The notes under the pieces are model-generated. The model searched no databases and was not told where the DNA came from. It saw nothing but the letters and a program-made list of their open reading frames with translations. From Lasiosphaeris hirsuta (Eukaryota; Ascomycota; Sordariomycetes; Sordariales; Lasiosphaeriaceae): a stretch of DNA of 64,000 nucleotides. Shown here piece by piece: positions 12,634 to 23,352 of the stretch. The stretch is from the NCBI GenBank assembly GCA_030549175.1, contig JAUKUA010000001.1, forward strand, positions 3,782,001 to 3,846,000, in the 5' to 3' direction. Position numbers and translations under genes: made by a program. Every line of letters starts with the position of its first letter. Position 1 is the stretch's first letter.

Positions 12634-13212
12634 CTATCTACAGACAGCATTGTGCTAGACTCACGGGGCTGGTTTCGGTGCTCGTTATGAGGGTGTTCCT
12701 AACTAGGTCGAGTGGGGCCGTTCGTAAATGGTCTTCTTAGAAGGAACTGGATAAATCAACAAGATAGATTGATTTTAAGGGAGCTCGGCCGACTAACTAC
12801 CTACGTGTGGTTTCTGCACGAGATATTTTTTTTGGTACTTCATCTGCATCACGGTCCACGGCGGTATCACGAGCTGTTGACATTTCCCTCTCTGGTAGAT
12901 ACACCTTATGCCAAGACACACCACAACCCCTGCATCACGCTCCAGCACATGGTGTAAACAAAACCGCTACTAGATGACATGAACAATTTATGTCCTCTTC
13001 CACTGGTTTTCTGACCAAGGTATTTACTATCCACCTTGACTTCTAATTATCTGCTCAAATATCATCCCCCTATTGTCGTCGGTCTGGACTAGCCTCCTTC
13101 AGGTAGCAAGTAAATACCTTGATAGCTTGGAACGCCTTCCTAATTCACCAATCACTGACTGATACGCTCGCCATATTTCCCTCAATGCTATAACATGGCA
13201 CTGCCTGCCCTA
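12634..13212. other. Intergenic region between convergent 3' ends
   Basis: The DPP III and DUF3074 genes converge here. The region is comparatively AT-rich, as expected for two 3' UTRs, with no supported gene. Confidence 0.6.
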
Positions 13213-14198
13213 TCAAGAAGCCGTTGGCGCACGCTCCTTGGCAATCCACGCGAGGAAGTTAGGCACATCCTTTGCGATCTGTCCCGGCACAGCTAGTGTT
13301 TGCATCCACATGGGGATTCCGCCTTTGGCGTCCGAGGCTGTTGCCATGATCCACTCAATGTCGTTGGCTCCGGGGTCGGGCAGTCTGCGGATGCGTTCGA
13401 CGCTGACGTAGGCGGCAACGACGGTGTTGTTGTCCTCGCCGTCTGGCGCGGCGTCGGGGAACGAGGAGAAGAAGTCGTCGACGGTAATGCTGACGACAAG
13501 AAACTCGGGTTTCTCGGTGCGGCTGACAGCCGCGGCGTCGGCGACAGCTTCCGCGTCCATGACGGCGCACGTCATTTGTAGGACGGGGAATATCCGGTCC
13601 TTGAGCAGCGGACGGCCGACGCGGTGCCGCATGGCGGCGATGCCGAGTGTGAAGTTACCATACGTCTCGCCCGCCTCGTGGGCTTCCTACGTCTCGACGT
13701 CAACACAGACCCCCCACCGGGGTAGCAACGGGAGGGGATATATACCACCGCGCCGCACTCCCATCGCACCGCCTCCCGCGCGCTGATAACCGTCGGCGTG
13801 AAGGCATCCTCGGTCGCGGCGTGGCGCTCCTTGAAACACGCACAGAACTCTCCCCAGCTCGCCGTCCCCGCCTCGGCCGCGTCGCGGTGCACGCTCCGTC
13901 GGCACGCCCACGTCTCTCGGCGGTCCCTCTGCGGCCCCGAGAGCACCGGGACGGCTCGCTCGAGGAGGTCGACCCTGGCCTCGCAGGCGGTGGGGTACGA
14001 CCTAGCTCCCTTGGGGGTCCACGGCGGTGGTGCCGGGGCCGGCACGGGAGCGGGGTTCTTGGGCGCGATAGAGTCGGCGAAAGGGACGGCTTCCTGTAGG
14101 ATGGAGATGAGGAAAGGGGCGAGGATGTCAGGGGTGGCGTCGAGGGACGGGAGCTGTGCGGCGTGCAGGCCGGCGAGGCTCAGGAGCGGCTCGGCCAT
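13213..14198 (-). CDS. DUF3074 (START-like) protein
   Basis: Two exons, 14198-13746 and 13686-13213, separated by a 59-nt phase-0 intron (13745-13687); the product is 308 aa. The start is the ATG at 14198 in a strong context (GCCATGG). The C-terminal two thirds match the fungal DUF3074 family, a START-like lipid-binding fold of unknown ligand. Visible blocks are CRRSVH (near residue 105), the Trp-rich SWGEF region, and the closing ATASDAKGGIPMWMQ followed by VPGQIAKDVPNFLAWI. The N-terminal 70 residues are Pro/Ala-rich and probably disordered. The function of this family is not known; the call is at family level only. Confidence 0.8.
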
Positions 14199-15098
14199 GG
14201 CTACTACCTTCACCGTACTGAGGCGATTGGCTGTACTGCTTAAATGCGGGCGAACTGGTGGTTAGGAGGTGGGTATGTATAATAAGTATGGTGTGCACCG
14301 GCTGCCGGTGGGCTGGCGTGTGGTTCGGATCCGATGTCTAGTCCGTGGTCTCGGGCGGGGCTCGGATATCCCGGGGTGTATCTCCGGGGTACATGCGTAT
14401 TCCGACTTGAGACAAACGATAGATAGGGAGGAGATTCTTGGGTTGTCTAGCATTAGGTTGTAGATGGTGATTGTGTCTCGAGGTAACCCTGACAAAGTTC
14501 TTCGATCGTAATGCAACCTACTTGAGAACAAGTGGATGCTAGGGACAACACCAAATCACGGACCCAGCCATGAAACAGGCCACCACTTGCGACCCATGTC
14601 CCAAAATCAGCTTTGGGACATCAACAACCCAACTCGCTCACGGCCCCATCAAGACGCAGCTATGCTAATTCACATCTTACGTGGCCTGCGTTTTTTTCTA
14701 TTCATTTATTCCCGCTTTTAGGGCCGATGCCGACATACCCGGCCCCAACCCGTTGTTCGGCTGTGCCGAAACCTACACACATAGCATATACAAGGTGTTT
14801 TAAGTCTCTGTCCATGTGTCATATCAGCCAACTGACTGACCCTTTGGATGTGGTATCACTTGCGCCCCGAAAAAGGACTGCCCATCCGCAAACCGGAAAG
14901 GGGTTACCAGCCAGGTATCTGTATCCTTCGCCGCTCACGCCTTTTGGGTTGCGCCATTTAGGGTATAACTCCTGCCTGCTTATCATTATCATCATGACCG
15001 CTCTTACCAAATGGACCAGGACATTTGCTGATTGAGCGCTCGTCATGGTATCGTGTAGTCTATGTTTTCGCAATCATTATTTTCCGAACCTGTTGCTG
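14199..15098. other. Intergenic region
   Basis: This contains the promoter of the DUF3074 gene (tandem with the upstream minus-strand factor) and the 3' side of the zinc-finger gene. A CAAGGT hexamer lies at about 14789. No gene is supported. Confidence 0.55.
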
Positions 15099-17200
15099 TT
15101 AATCCTCGGAGTGCTGCCCAAAAACGCTCTCAAACTTTGTAGTGATGAAGTCGACTTGTTCAGCTTGTCCACTTTCGCCTTCCTTCTCGTGGATCTTCAT
15201 GTGGCGGCGAAGCTGGTCCTGGCGGTGGAAGTTGCGATCACAGCCAGGAACCCGACACCTAAACCGACCCCGAACCTCGTGGGTGCGTTTGTGCTTGGAT
15301 AGGTTGGAAGACTCGCTGAAGCTTTTCCCACATATGGGACAACTAAGCGGTTTTATGCCCGAGTGGACTCGTTGATGCATTGCTAAGCAGGGTTAGTATA
15401 TCCAAGCATGTGCCCGGGAACAAAGGACGTACTGAGGGCACTGGGATATCTGAATGCCTTCCCGCAAATGTTGCACTCCAGAGGTTTTTGGTTGGTGTGA
15501 ATGAACATGTGCTGGTTGAGGGCTTGCTTTGCGGAGAACCCCTTATGGCATGTTGGGCAGACATGAGGCTTATCTGAGGAGAAACAAGATGACGTGTGTG
15601 AGCTTTGGTCCAAACTGGCCAGAAAGCGGGAGCTCAACTTACGATCAATGTGGGTTTGCATGTGTCTCTCAATTTTGCTTCGCTGCGGGAAACCGAGTGC
15701 ACTAGTCGTGCTACGGGGGCAGTCGTCCCACCCACAGCGAAAGCCGTTGTCACCCTTCTTTGCGTTCTTGATGTGAGTATCAGCTGCATGTGTGAACAGC
15801 TCTTCGGGGCTGGAAAATACGCGGCCACAAATGGCGGTGCTACCCTCTTCTCTCCAGAGACACTTGTGAATGTGGTTGTCTTCTGAGACAACCGACATAC
15901 TCCGGTCAGGGGACGTGGCCGAGTGCTTGGTTTCCGACATATCCATACTATGAGACATTGGCGTCAATGGAGATGGCGTGTTGGATGACGCGCCGGAATC
16001 GGGGGTATCCAGGGGAGTAGCTGGGGACGACGACGACATGCCCTCGATCGACGGAATGGCCTCTTCACCCTGCATCATTGCCAGTGCCAAGGGGGAGTTA
16101 TAGGGATTGGCAGTGAGCATAGGCCGGTGCCGGCTGTTAAAATGTGCGAGGAAGGCGTCCGAGTCGGGAACCTCAGCGCCGCACTCGACAAAATCTTGGG
16201 CTACCTGCTGCATGTTCGAGTCGACCGAGTCATAGTGGTTGTCGAATGGGGTGGGGTTGAACAAGGGGATAGGGCAGTTGAGGAAGTTGTGGGGATCGTC
16301 GAGCACACACGGCCTTGTGCAGGTGGACGAGTCTGGATCGCCGTGGGCAGCCAGCAGGTGGCTTGCCATCACGCCTATGGTGGGCGACCATAGGTATGGC
16401 TGCTGGGATGAAGACGACAGGCCAAAGTCAAAGTCACCCATGCCTGAATCTTGAGGGTGAGCAATCCTGGCGGGATGCAGCAGAGGGGGCGAGCTGGACT
16501 CACCGGGTGGTTGCATGGCGAAGCCATGCAGTGGTTCCTGCCCCGGGGCGTGGTTGATGGATATGAGAGCGGCGGCGCCATCAACCACCTCGGAGGGCAC
16601 AGCGGCGGCGTCAGGACGTTCGGGGCAGGTCTGGTCCGTACATGCGTCTTCCTTATTGGCGCATGCGGTATTACTGCATTTCCCCGTCATGGTACATTCG
16701 CTGTTGCAACAGCTCTCGGAGTCTTCCTCTCTCCCCTGGAGGGACTCGAGCGACTGGTCAAGATCTGTCTGGGACTGGGGGGTATACCAATGTTGGTAAA
16801 GATCTGAGTGCGAGGGAGCAAAGCCGGTGCGGAACTGCATGGCATTGGCGTCCAGGTTGAGCGAGTAGTCGTAAAGAGACCCGGGGTTCTGGTGTGGCGG
16901 CAAAACGCGACTGGCCCAGCGAGTGGGCTGGCTGGCCGGGGTGCCTCTGTGATTGAAGTACTGAGAGCCATTGTAAAGACCGACGCCCATGCACTGATCG
17001 ATGCAGAGGTCGTCGTGGGACTCATAGGCACCGCCGTTGGGCAGCCGTGAGACGTCAGGGCCCGAGGGCTGGCCAGTCGGAAGCATCATGGACGAGAAGT
17101 CAACACCCATGTGCTGGCTTTGGGAATGCCTGTGGTACCCACTTCGGTCGCCGGGGAAGGGGTTTGGGGGGCCGAAAGAGCCGTCCATGGTGTCGTCCAT
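15099..17200 (-). CDS. C2H2 zinc-finger transcription factor, Zap1/ZafA-like
   Basis: A nuclear DNA-binding regulator, most like the fungal zinc-homeostasis factors Zap1/ZafA. Four exons: 17200-16504, 16449-15643, 15573-15433 and 15382-15099; the product is 642 aa. The start ATG has an ideal context (CTCACCATGG). Two introns (16503-16450, 54 nt; 15642-15574, 69 nt) are multiples of three without stops, so they look like coding sequence. Removing the second gives a normal inter-finger spacing, THIDHKPHVC. A Cys-rich cluster lies near residues 165-195 (CCNSECTMTGKC, CTDQTCPE). The C-terminus has about six C2H2 fingers: two atypical ones, then the standard series through CPICGKSFSESSNLSKH to FRCRVPGCDRNF and DQLRRHMKIH. 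The zinc-regulator assignment comes from finger organisation plus the Cys cluster and is an inference; another C2H2 regulator is possible. Confidence 0.85.
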
Positions 17201-17349
17201 GGTGAGGCTTTCTTATATCTTGTAGAGGAGGGTGTTGTGGAAGCTGCGGAAGCGGTGCAGCGGGCCGGGGCGGGAGTGGCGTGTCTCGATGGCGGCGATC
17301 AAGAGGCCAGAGCGATAGCGAGGCACAGCAAGGGCAAGGCTATATCTAT

Positions 17350-17355
17350 CAAGGT
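17350..17355 (+). promoter_or_regulatory. CAAGGT hexamer, candidate zinc-response site
   Basis: The hexamer lies 150 nt upstream of the zinc-finger factor's ATG. CAAGGT is the reported core of the Aspergillus ZafA site, and Zap1/ZafA regulate their own genes. A six-base match is expected by chance every few kb, so this is only a candidate. Confidence 0.2.
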
Positions 17356-18400
17356 AACCGAGTGCCTGGGCTCTGCAGTTGGGGACGAACGAGCGATTGA
17401 TCTTGAGATGGCGGTGGGCAGAGATTCGAGCAATTGAAAGGTGTGAATGAGCAGAGCGTGGATTGGCGAGTGTGCAGTTGTGAGAACCTTGATGGCCTGG
17501 GGACCTGAAGCCCGGGCAAGGACTGGTGGTTGGCGCGGGTGCAGGCGATTTTGTGCTGTCGCGCGACGCAGCAGCAGCACAGCAGCAGATCAACGGCCTC
17601 GACGAGATGCGATGCCCGGCTACAGGTGCAGGCAGGCACGAGAGAAAGCGACTCGGTCACGAAGCCAAAGATGCGGAGGATGCGGCGAGCCCGGGATGCC
17701 TCAGAAGAGACATTCCTCAACGGCCACGAGCTGCTGGATTGAGCAAACGGTGGTTTCTTGCAATGGTGGGGTCGACTTTTGGAAAATGCTGTCACTGCCG
17801 TGGGGCTTTTCCGTGAGCATCGGATTGGCTGGGGTCTGCCTGTTAGTGCTGATACCGTGCCGGCCATTGGTGCTATCTCTGCCATGATCCCCCCGTCTTG
17901 TGTGCAAACCGTGATTTATTGGTAGGATCGCAAGCCGCGTTCTTGGTATATGTTGCTTGTTATGTGGTTTACTTATTGAAATGGCAACGAACTACTTGAC
18001 AGAGGCTAAGGTTGGCGTTATTGCATGTACGGATGGATACATGTACGGATGACAAAGTGCGTCTGTAGGTACCTTAGGCCTGTCATACAAAGTAGAGTCG
18101 AAGTCTCATCCCCTCCCTCGTCTTTGTTTCACGCCGTGATCAAATATATACCCTTTGCTAGTATATACATTATGCGCACCTCTCCTGGATTGTGCAGAAA
18201 TCTCACTTGACTGTTAGGCAAGTCTTCCGTTCGTAACTTCAAGATTGCTGTTTGGGCTCTTGAGGCTTGCAGATACTTGATGCCCTGCAGCAGCACGCCA
18301 CACGCAGCGCAGCACCACCCCTCTCTAGCCAAGGCTTCCAGGAGCCTCACAGCCCGGTCGCTTGTCGCTGTGTGGGGGTGGGTGAGGTCGGCAAAGCAAG

Positions 18401-18430
18401 CAACGCAACGCAACGCAACGCAACGCAACG
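18401..18430. repeat. (CAACG)6 pentanucleotide repeat
   Basis: Six perfect tandem copies of CAACG, about 320 bp before the start codon of the small myristoylation-type gene. Confidence 0.95.
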
Positions 18431-18751
18431 CGATAGACCCTCAGCCACCACGCCTGTCGAGTGGCCATCATCGTCCGAAATCCCAACTGTCGACCATCTA
18501 CCCTCTCTTTTTTCCACACGGGTAGGGACATGTTACAGGGAAGCAGAGTAAAACATCTCAAAATCCCATAACAAACACATCCTTGCCATATTTATGAACA
18601 AATAACTCTACATAACAATTGTCACTTTGCTCCCGGTGCCCAAGCAATATCTTTTTCCGTAAGTACCGGGTCTCCGGTTAGCAAACCCCGCTCAACACAA
18701 CCCCTGAGTGACACCGGATATCTGAACACCACCACCTTCATAAAAAGAACT

Positions 18752-19180
18752 ATGGGAGCCCTCTGCAGTAAAGAAGGCGCCGACGACCCCTTTGCCCAGC
18801 CCGGCCGCCGTCTCGGCGACGCACCGCCGCCCGCACCCACCACCGCCGCAGTCCCAGCGTCCGCGACCTCCAAACGGACCGTTGGTGGTCCGCCGCGGAT
18901 CCTCGGTGGCGGCAACAACGCCACCTCATCATCTGCCGACGCCGCCGAGGCGAGGAGGATGGCTGCCGCCGCTGCCGAGGTGAGATAAATCAGACGAGTT
19001 ATAAGAGGCATCTAACAGGTCAAACAGGCTCGCTCAAAATCCACAAAGAGCGGCGACCTCGGTAAGAAGCTCGCCGGGCAAAAGAAGCTCTCACACCGTG
19101 CTACCCTCCAAGAGGCCAGCCGGGAGGCTGTACGTGAGAGAGAAATAGAGGCTGCCAACGAAGCGTTGCAGCACCGGTGA
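18752..19180 (+). CDS. Small N-myristoylation-type protein
   Basis: Starts MGALCSKEG: Gly2 with Ser6 fits the N-myristoylation consensus, and Cys5 could be palmitoylated, so attachment to the inner face of a membrane is likely. Exon 1 is 18752-18979. The intron (18980-19018) is only 39 nt if the first acceptor is used; a second in-frame acceptor 9 nt downstream (exon from 19028) gives a 48-nt intron and may be preferred. The product is 126 or 129 aa, low in complexity (Ala, Pro, Gly), ending in a charged helix with Lys/Glu/Arg. It includes DDPFAQPGRRLGDAPPPAP and GGPPRILGG, blocks I associate with a conserved uncharacterised Pezizomycotina family. A GTGAGG donor at 19176 could extend the C-terminus. 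Function is unknown. Confidence 0.7.
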
Positions 19181-19605
19181 GGCAACCCTGTCTCTTCCAG
19201 CCCAGGGTGCAGATGACAGTGTTGGTGTTCGGCCTCATGGGCCTGGCGTTTCTCAGCGGCGATGGTGATGCCAAGATCGTGGCTGGGCTGGCGCTTCATC
19301 TTCCCGTCTAAGATACCGAGTACATACTCTGAAAGTGGTCCATCAGTTGCTTCTGGACTACCACACTTTGTTCATCAATCTTCATTATTTATCTAAGATA
19401 CTACTTTTTCGCCAAAGGCAGCTGTTTTGCTAGTAACCATGGTATACTCTACGAACCACCAAACGCAGCACACAAACTATCAAACAACCAATCCCATCCA
19501 GAAGGGACCTAGCGCGCCAGCTCCCCCCTCCCCCCCTCCCCCAAGACAGAATAAACGCGCAACTTCCTCTCCACTATCGTATAACGGCAATACTCCAATG
19601 CATGA

Positions 19606-22600
19606 CTACGTAATTGTATACCTACCGCTGGCAGGTGCGCGACTCTCGGCGTCTGCAGCAGCCATGGTGCCCTCCTTGAGCAGCCGGGTGAGCTCCGACA
19701 ACGCGTTGCCTACCACGACCTCGGTATCTCCTTCAATAAGAATGTAGAGCTTCGGTTCGGAACCCGGAGGAGGCTCCTTGCCCGCAGGATAGAAGTTGCC
19801 CTTGGTCGTGATTGAGGTCCCCGTAGCCTCGAGAATCTTGGCCACATTGGTCCGATTCGTGACGGCCCAGCGTGCCTTTTGGGGGAAGTCGTTGATCTCG
19901 AGCGTCGCGTGGAAGGCACCGGCGTCGGGGCCCTTGTTGTCAATCGGCTGGCCTGGACGGAGTTGGCCGGCGCGCGCAAGACGAGCGTTGATCTCGCTGA
20001 TAGCCGACGCAGCCTTGTCCAGAGCCCCGCCCTTGCCGGGCGCTGCGCCGGCCTTGACGGCGCTGGCCTTGATGACAGGCTCAGCAGGGGAGGGAGCCGC
20101 TTTGGTCTCGCCCTCTGCTTTGGCTGCGTCGCGCGAGATGATGGCCGACGCGGCCGACAAGGCTGCCGTTTTTGCCTTCTCTTTTTTCTCATCTTCCGCT
20201 GGCGCATCGTCTTCCTTGAAGTCATCCTCTTCGCCCTCGGCCTTGTGCGTCTTGCGCTCGCGCAGCCGGGCTGCTTCTCGGTCCTTGTCAAGCTTTTCCA
20301 AGCCCTTTCCGCCAAATCCGCTGGCGTCCTTGGCCTTGCCGGACTTGACCTTCTCCTTCCAAGCCTTACGCATCTCATTGAGGCGCTCAGGGATGGGTTG
20401 CCCACTCTGTTCCAGTGCCTTAGCAATACCGGGGGCGCAATTTTCCTGTTCTTCCGTTATAAAGGTAACAGCTGTACCAGTGTTTCCTGCGCGTCCCGTG
20501 CGGCCGGCACGGTGGACGTAGTCCTCTAGATGGTTCGGAGCGTCGTAATTGATAACCAATTTGAGTTGTTTGACATCGAGGCCTCGTGCCGCCACAGAAG
20601 TCGCAATCATGATCGGGCACACACCCTTCTTGAAGTCAGATATGGTAGAGTTGCGATCCTCCTGATCCTTCCCGCCGTGGATAGACATGCAGCCGTAGCC
20701 TCGTCGCAGGAGCTCGCGCAAGAGATCATCCGCCTTCTCTTGTCGTTCTACAAAGATCAGCGAGCGTACGTCGTCGTCATCGGCGTATAGTTCGCCTAAA
20801 AGCTCAAGCAAGCGCACGAATTTGTCTTTCTCATCGATAACCTCGACGGCCTGAGCAATCTCCGGCGCCACAACACTGCGACCACCAACCGTGATCTCCA
20901 CAGGGTCTCGTAGGACCTTTTTGGTGAGAGCGTCGATGATTCGGGGCATGGTCGCTGAGAATAGGATGGTCTGACGATCTGGTCGAATGTTGTTGAAAAT
21001 TTTCATGACCTGGGGTTCAAAGCCCATATCAAACATACGATCTGCCTCGTCAAGAACGATATATGTCACGCGTCGGAGATTGGTAACGCGGCCTGAGTTG
21101 GCAGCAAGGAGATCGATCATTCGTCCCGGGGTCGCGACAATTATCTCGGTGCCTCGTTTCAGCTCAGCGATCTGATCCTTGATGGGGTTACCGCCATAAG
21201 CAGCAACGGCACGAAGCTTTAGAGCCTTAGCAAAAGGGAGCAGATCCGAATAAATCTGCGTGCAGAGCTCCCGGGTGGGTGTCATGATCAATGCAATCGG
21301 ACCATCATCGCCGCTCACCAGATCTTGGTCCTTGATGTGACGAAGCATTGGCAGCGCAAAAGCCATTGTTTTTCCGGACCCAGTCTTTGCAACACCAATA
21401 ACATCCCGACCCGACATGATTACCGGCAAGGCCTGCATCTGAATAGGGGTCGGCTTCTCGTAGCCTAGTCCCTCGATTGTGTCCAGTATAGGCTGAGTAA
21501 GACCGCATTGAGACCATTTCTGGACAGGCTTCGGAATGTCTTTACCTGTGACTTTTATGCCATCCAACTCTAACCTGAGATCGGCCGCCTCTTCTTCGGT
21601 CATCTGGCTCAGCTCATGAGGCTCTACCCAGAAATTCTTCCGAATTGGGGTAAGGTCAAGCTTGCTATAGTCGACGGAGGGTATGTCCTTCTTCTTCTTT
21701 TTTGCTGCCATGGCGAGAATAGAGGAGGGGTCAGCATTGTTGGCCTCATAGCCGTAATCATCTTCACTGAAGTATGCCTCGGGCTCCGGCGCCTTCTTTC
21801 CATTTGTCTGTTTGGGAGGCTTGGAGCCGAAACCACCCGAAGCGCCGCTTCCGTCAAGACCGGCCATGAAGGCATCGAGTGGGTCGATTTCTGTGTCGAC
21901 GTCCATTGAGGTATCCTCAGCAACCGGCTCAGCCTTGGGCTCCTCAGCGAGAGGTTCGCTGTCAACATTCATAGCCATGGCCTCTTTTTGTATCCGCTCC
22001 TCTCGTCGCTCCTGCAGGAGCTTATGGGCTTGGGCAATGTCCTCTTCTGTATTGGCTCGAGCAAGGAGAAGGTCCATGTCATCTTCCTCGTCTTCCTCCC
22101 CAGCCCCTTCCACGTACGGGATGGCGTCGGCATTCTCTAGTGCGAAGTTGGGAAGCTTGACAAGCTTGCGTTTGGTGGTCTCCTCATCATCCATGTCAAG
22201 CTTTCGCTTGGGTGCTGACTTGTTGGCATCAGCAGCTTTCTGGAACCCAAACGTACTCATAACTCTATTAGTCGGAAGCAAACCAGCCTTTTTGGGCGCG
22301 GCAGTACTCCCTTGGCTAAAGATACTTCCCCCGACTGTATTCAATTTCACGTCTCCCAGCTTTACGTCCCCTAGCTTAGCTGGGGAGTGTGGCCGAGCCG
22401 GCTTGGCGTTCCGGGCGATTGCCTTGGGGTCGAACTTGCCAGCGTATGGTGCAGGAGTGGTGGGAGATCCTGATGCAGCAGGGCTCGTGGGTGCGGGCGA
22501 GGCCTTTGGACCAGGGCTGTCGACACCGGTGGCCTTCTGGTCCATTTCGGCGAAGAGCTTTCTAGTACTACCAGGGGTGACATCAGCCTCCTTCGCCTCT

Positions 22601-23352
22601 TTCAGCGCGTGCTTCTCCTTCATAGCCTGGAGTTTGCGTAGTCGTTCAGCTTTTTTATCTACCTCCGACGGAGGCTGGGCCGGTGTAGACTTAGCTGGCT
22701 GTAAGGGTTGGACCGTGTCAGCGGAATGTTTTGGATAGGGGGTTTTTTTGAGGATACAACTGACCTTAACATCCTTGCCTGCCACAGTCTCCACCTTTGG
22801 CTTATCACGGGGGCGGGCGCCATCTTCACCACGCCGAGAGTCAGTGTCAGCGGTGCTTTCGAGGCGACCAGAGGTTAGGTCCCGGGATGTCTCTCGCCGG
22901 GCACGGTTTTCTCTATCTTCTCTGCTCCGCTGTCTGCGGCGGTCGGGGGAGCGCGGTCTATCTAGACCTCTGTCGCGTGACCGCCTCCGGTCGCGGTTGA
23001 GACCGCCATCCCGGCGTGGGCCACGGTAATAGTCGTGATCTCGGCGATCTATGGAGCGATCTCTCCTGCGGTATGAGTCGTGGTCTCGGCCATCGCGCCT
23101 GCGATCGCGGTCCTGGTCACGATAGCGGTGCTGCGGGGTAGGAAGCATGTCAGAACGTGATGCGATGGGAGGTCGATGGCGCACAGAAGAGCTCACATCT
23201 GTGGGGCTGCGAGAGCGGCGGCGATTGTCGCGGGCACTACCTTCACGGCGATCACGGTCGCGGTCTCGGTCTCGGCGGTCGTCATCTTTTCGCTTTTTGG
23301 CAGTGTGACTTCCTGCAGGAGATGGTGAGCGCGAGTCCTTGAGCCGAGCCAT
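19606..23352 (-). CDS. PRP5: Pre-mRNA-processing DEAD-box helicase Prp5
   Basis: ATP-dependent RNA helicase of the spliceosome that promotes stable U2 snRNP binding at the branch point. The frame is open for 1248 codons, but 22764-22699 looks like a 66-nt in-frame intron (GTCAGT donor, CTGAC branch, TTACAG acceptor), giving about 1226 aa. The first 180 residues are RS/RD-rich (SRSPSPAGSHTAKKRKDD and RDRDRDRR runs), as in human DDX46. The helicase core carries AKTGSGKT, PTRELC, ATPGRMIDLLA, VLDEADRMFDMGF, FSATMP, ATSVAARGLDV and HRAGRTGRAG. The C-terminal third is Ala/Lys-rich and ends in the conserved region with LYILIEGDTEVVVGNALSEL. The start ATG at 23352 follows an AGT context and is the only one preceding the RS region. 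An 838-bp divergent promoter separates it from the HMG-box gene. Confidence 0.95.
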   Translation of the reverse strand: MARLKDSRSPSPAGSHTAKKRKDDDRRDRDRDRDRREGSARDNRRRSRSPTDVSSSVRHRPPIASRSDMLPTPQHRYRDQDRDRRRDGRDHDSYRRRDRSIDRRDHDYYRGPRRDGGLNRDRRRSRDRGLDRPRSPDRRRQRSREDRENRARRETSRDLTSGRLESTADTDSRRGEDGARPRDKPKVETVAGKDVKVSCILKKTPYPKHSADTVQPLQPAKSTPAQPPSEVDKKAERLRKLQAMKEKHALKEAKEADVTPGSTRKLFAEMDQKATGVDSPGPKASPAPTSPAASGSPTTPAPYAGKFDPKAIARNAKPARPHSPAKLGDVKLGDVKLNTVGGSIFSQGSTAAPKKAGLLPTNRVMSTFGFQKAADANKSAPKRKLDMDDEETTKRKLVKLPNFALENADAIPYVEGAGEEDEEDDMDLLLARANTEEDIAQAHKLLQERREERIQKEAMAMNVDSEPLAEEPKAEPVAEDTSMDVDTEIDPLDAFMAGLDGSGASGGFGSKPPKQTNGKKAPEPEAYFSEDDYGYEANNADPSSILAMAAKKKKKDIPSVDYSKLDLTPIRKNFWVEPHELSQMTEEEAADLRLELDGIKVTGKDIPKPVQKWSQCGLTQPILDTIEGLGYEKPTPIQMQALPVIMSGRDVIGVAKTGSGKTMAFALPMLRHIKDQDLVSGDDGPIALIMTPTRELCTQIYSDLLPFAKALKLRAVAAYGGNPIKDQIAELKRGTEIIVATPGRMIDLLAANSGRVTNLRRVTYIVLDEADRMFDMGFEPQVMKIFNNIRPDRQTILFSATMPRIIDALTKKVLRDPVEITVGGRSVVAPEIAQAVEVIDEKDKFVRLLELLGELYADDDDVRSLIFVERQEKADDLLRELLRRGYGCMSIHGGKDQEDRNSTISDFKKGVCPIMIATSVAARGLDVKQLKLVINYDAPNHLEDYVHRAGRTGRAGNTGTAVTFITEEQENCAPGIAKALEQSGQPIPERLNEMRKAWKEKVKSGKAKDASGFGGKGLEKLDKDREAARLRERKTHKAEGEEDDFKEDDAPAEDEKKEKAKTAALSAASAIISRDAAKAEGETKAAPSPAEPVIKASAVKAGAAPGKGGALDKAASAISEINARLARAGQLRPGQPIDNKGPDAGAFHATLEINDFPQKARWAVTNRTNVAKILEATGTSITTKGNFYPAGKEPPPGSEPKLYILIEGDTEVVVGNALSELTRLLKEGTMAAADAESRAPASGRYTIT

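Larger units (their letters stand above)
17201..18751. other. Upstream region of the zinc-finger gene
   Basis: This is the divergent spacer between the zinc-finger factor (-) and the N-myristoyl protein gene (+). A 178-codon minus-strand frame (17885-17349) has low-complexity composition and I treat it as leader or promoter. The spacer holds a GGTACCTTAGG motif near 18067 and a CAACG pentamer repeat at 18401-18430. Confidence 0.5.

Noticed and set aside
17349..17885. A 178-codon minus-strand frame upstream of the zinc-finger gene
   Set aside because: Ser/Arg/Cys low complexity without domains; better explained as promoter or 5' leader.
19606..23352. Long plus-strand frames opposite PRP5 (for example 21812-22738, 19796-20521)
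   Set aside because: Antisense shadows of the biased PRP5 coding sequence; the minus strand holds all DEAD-box motifs.
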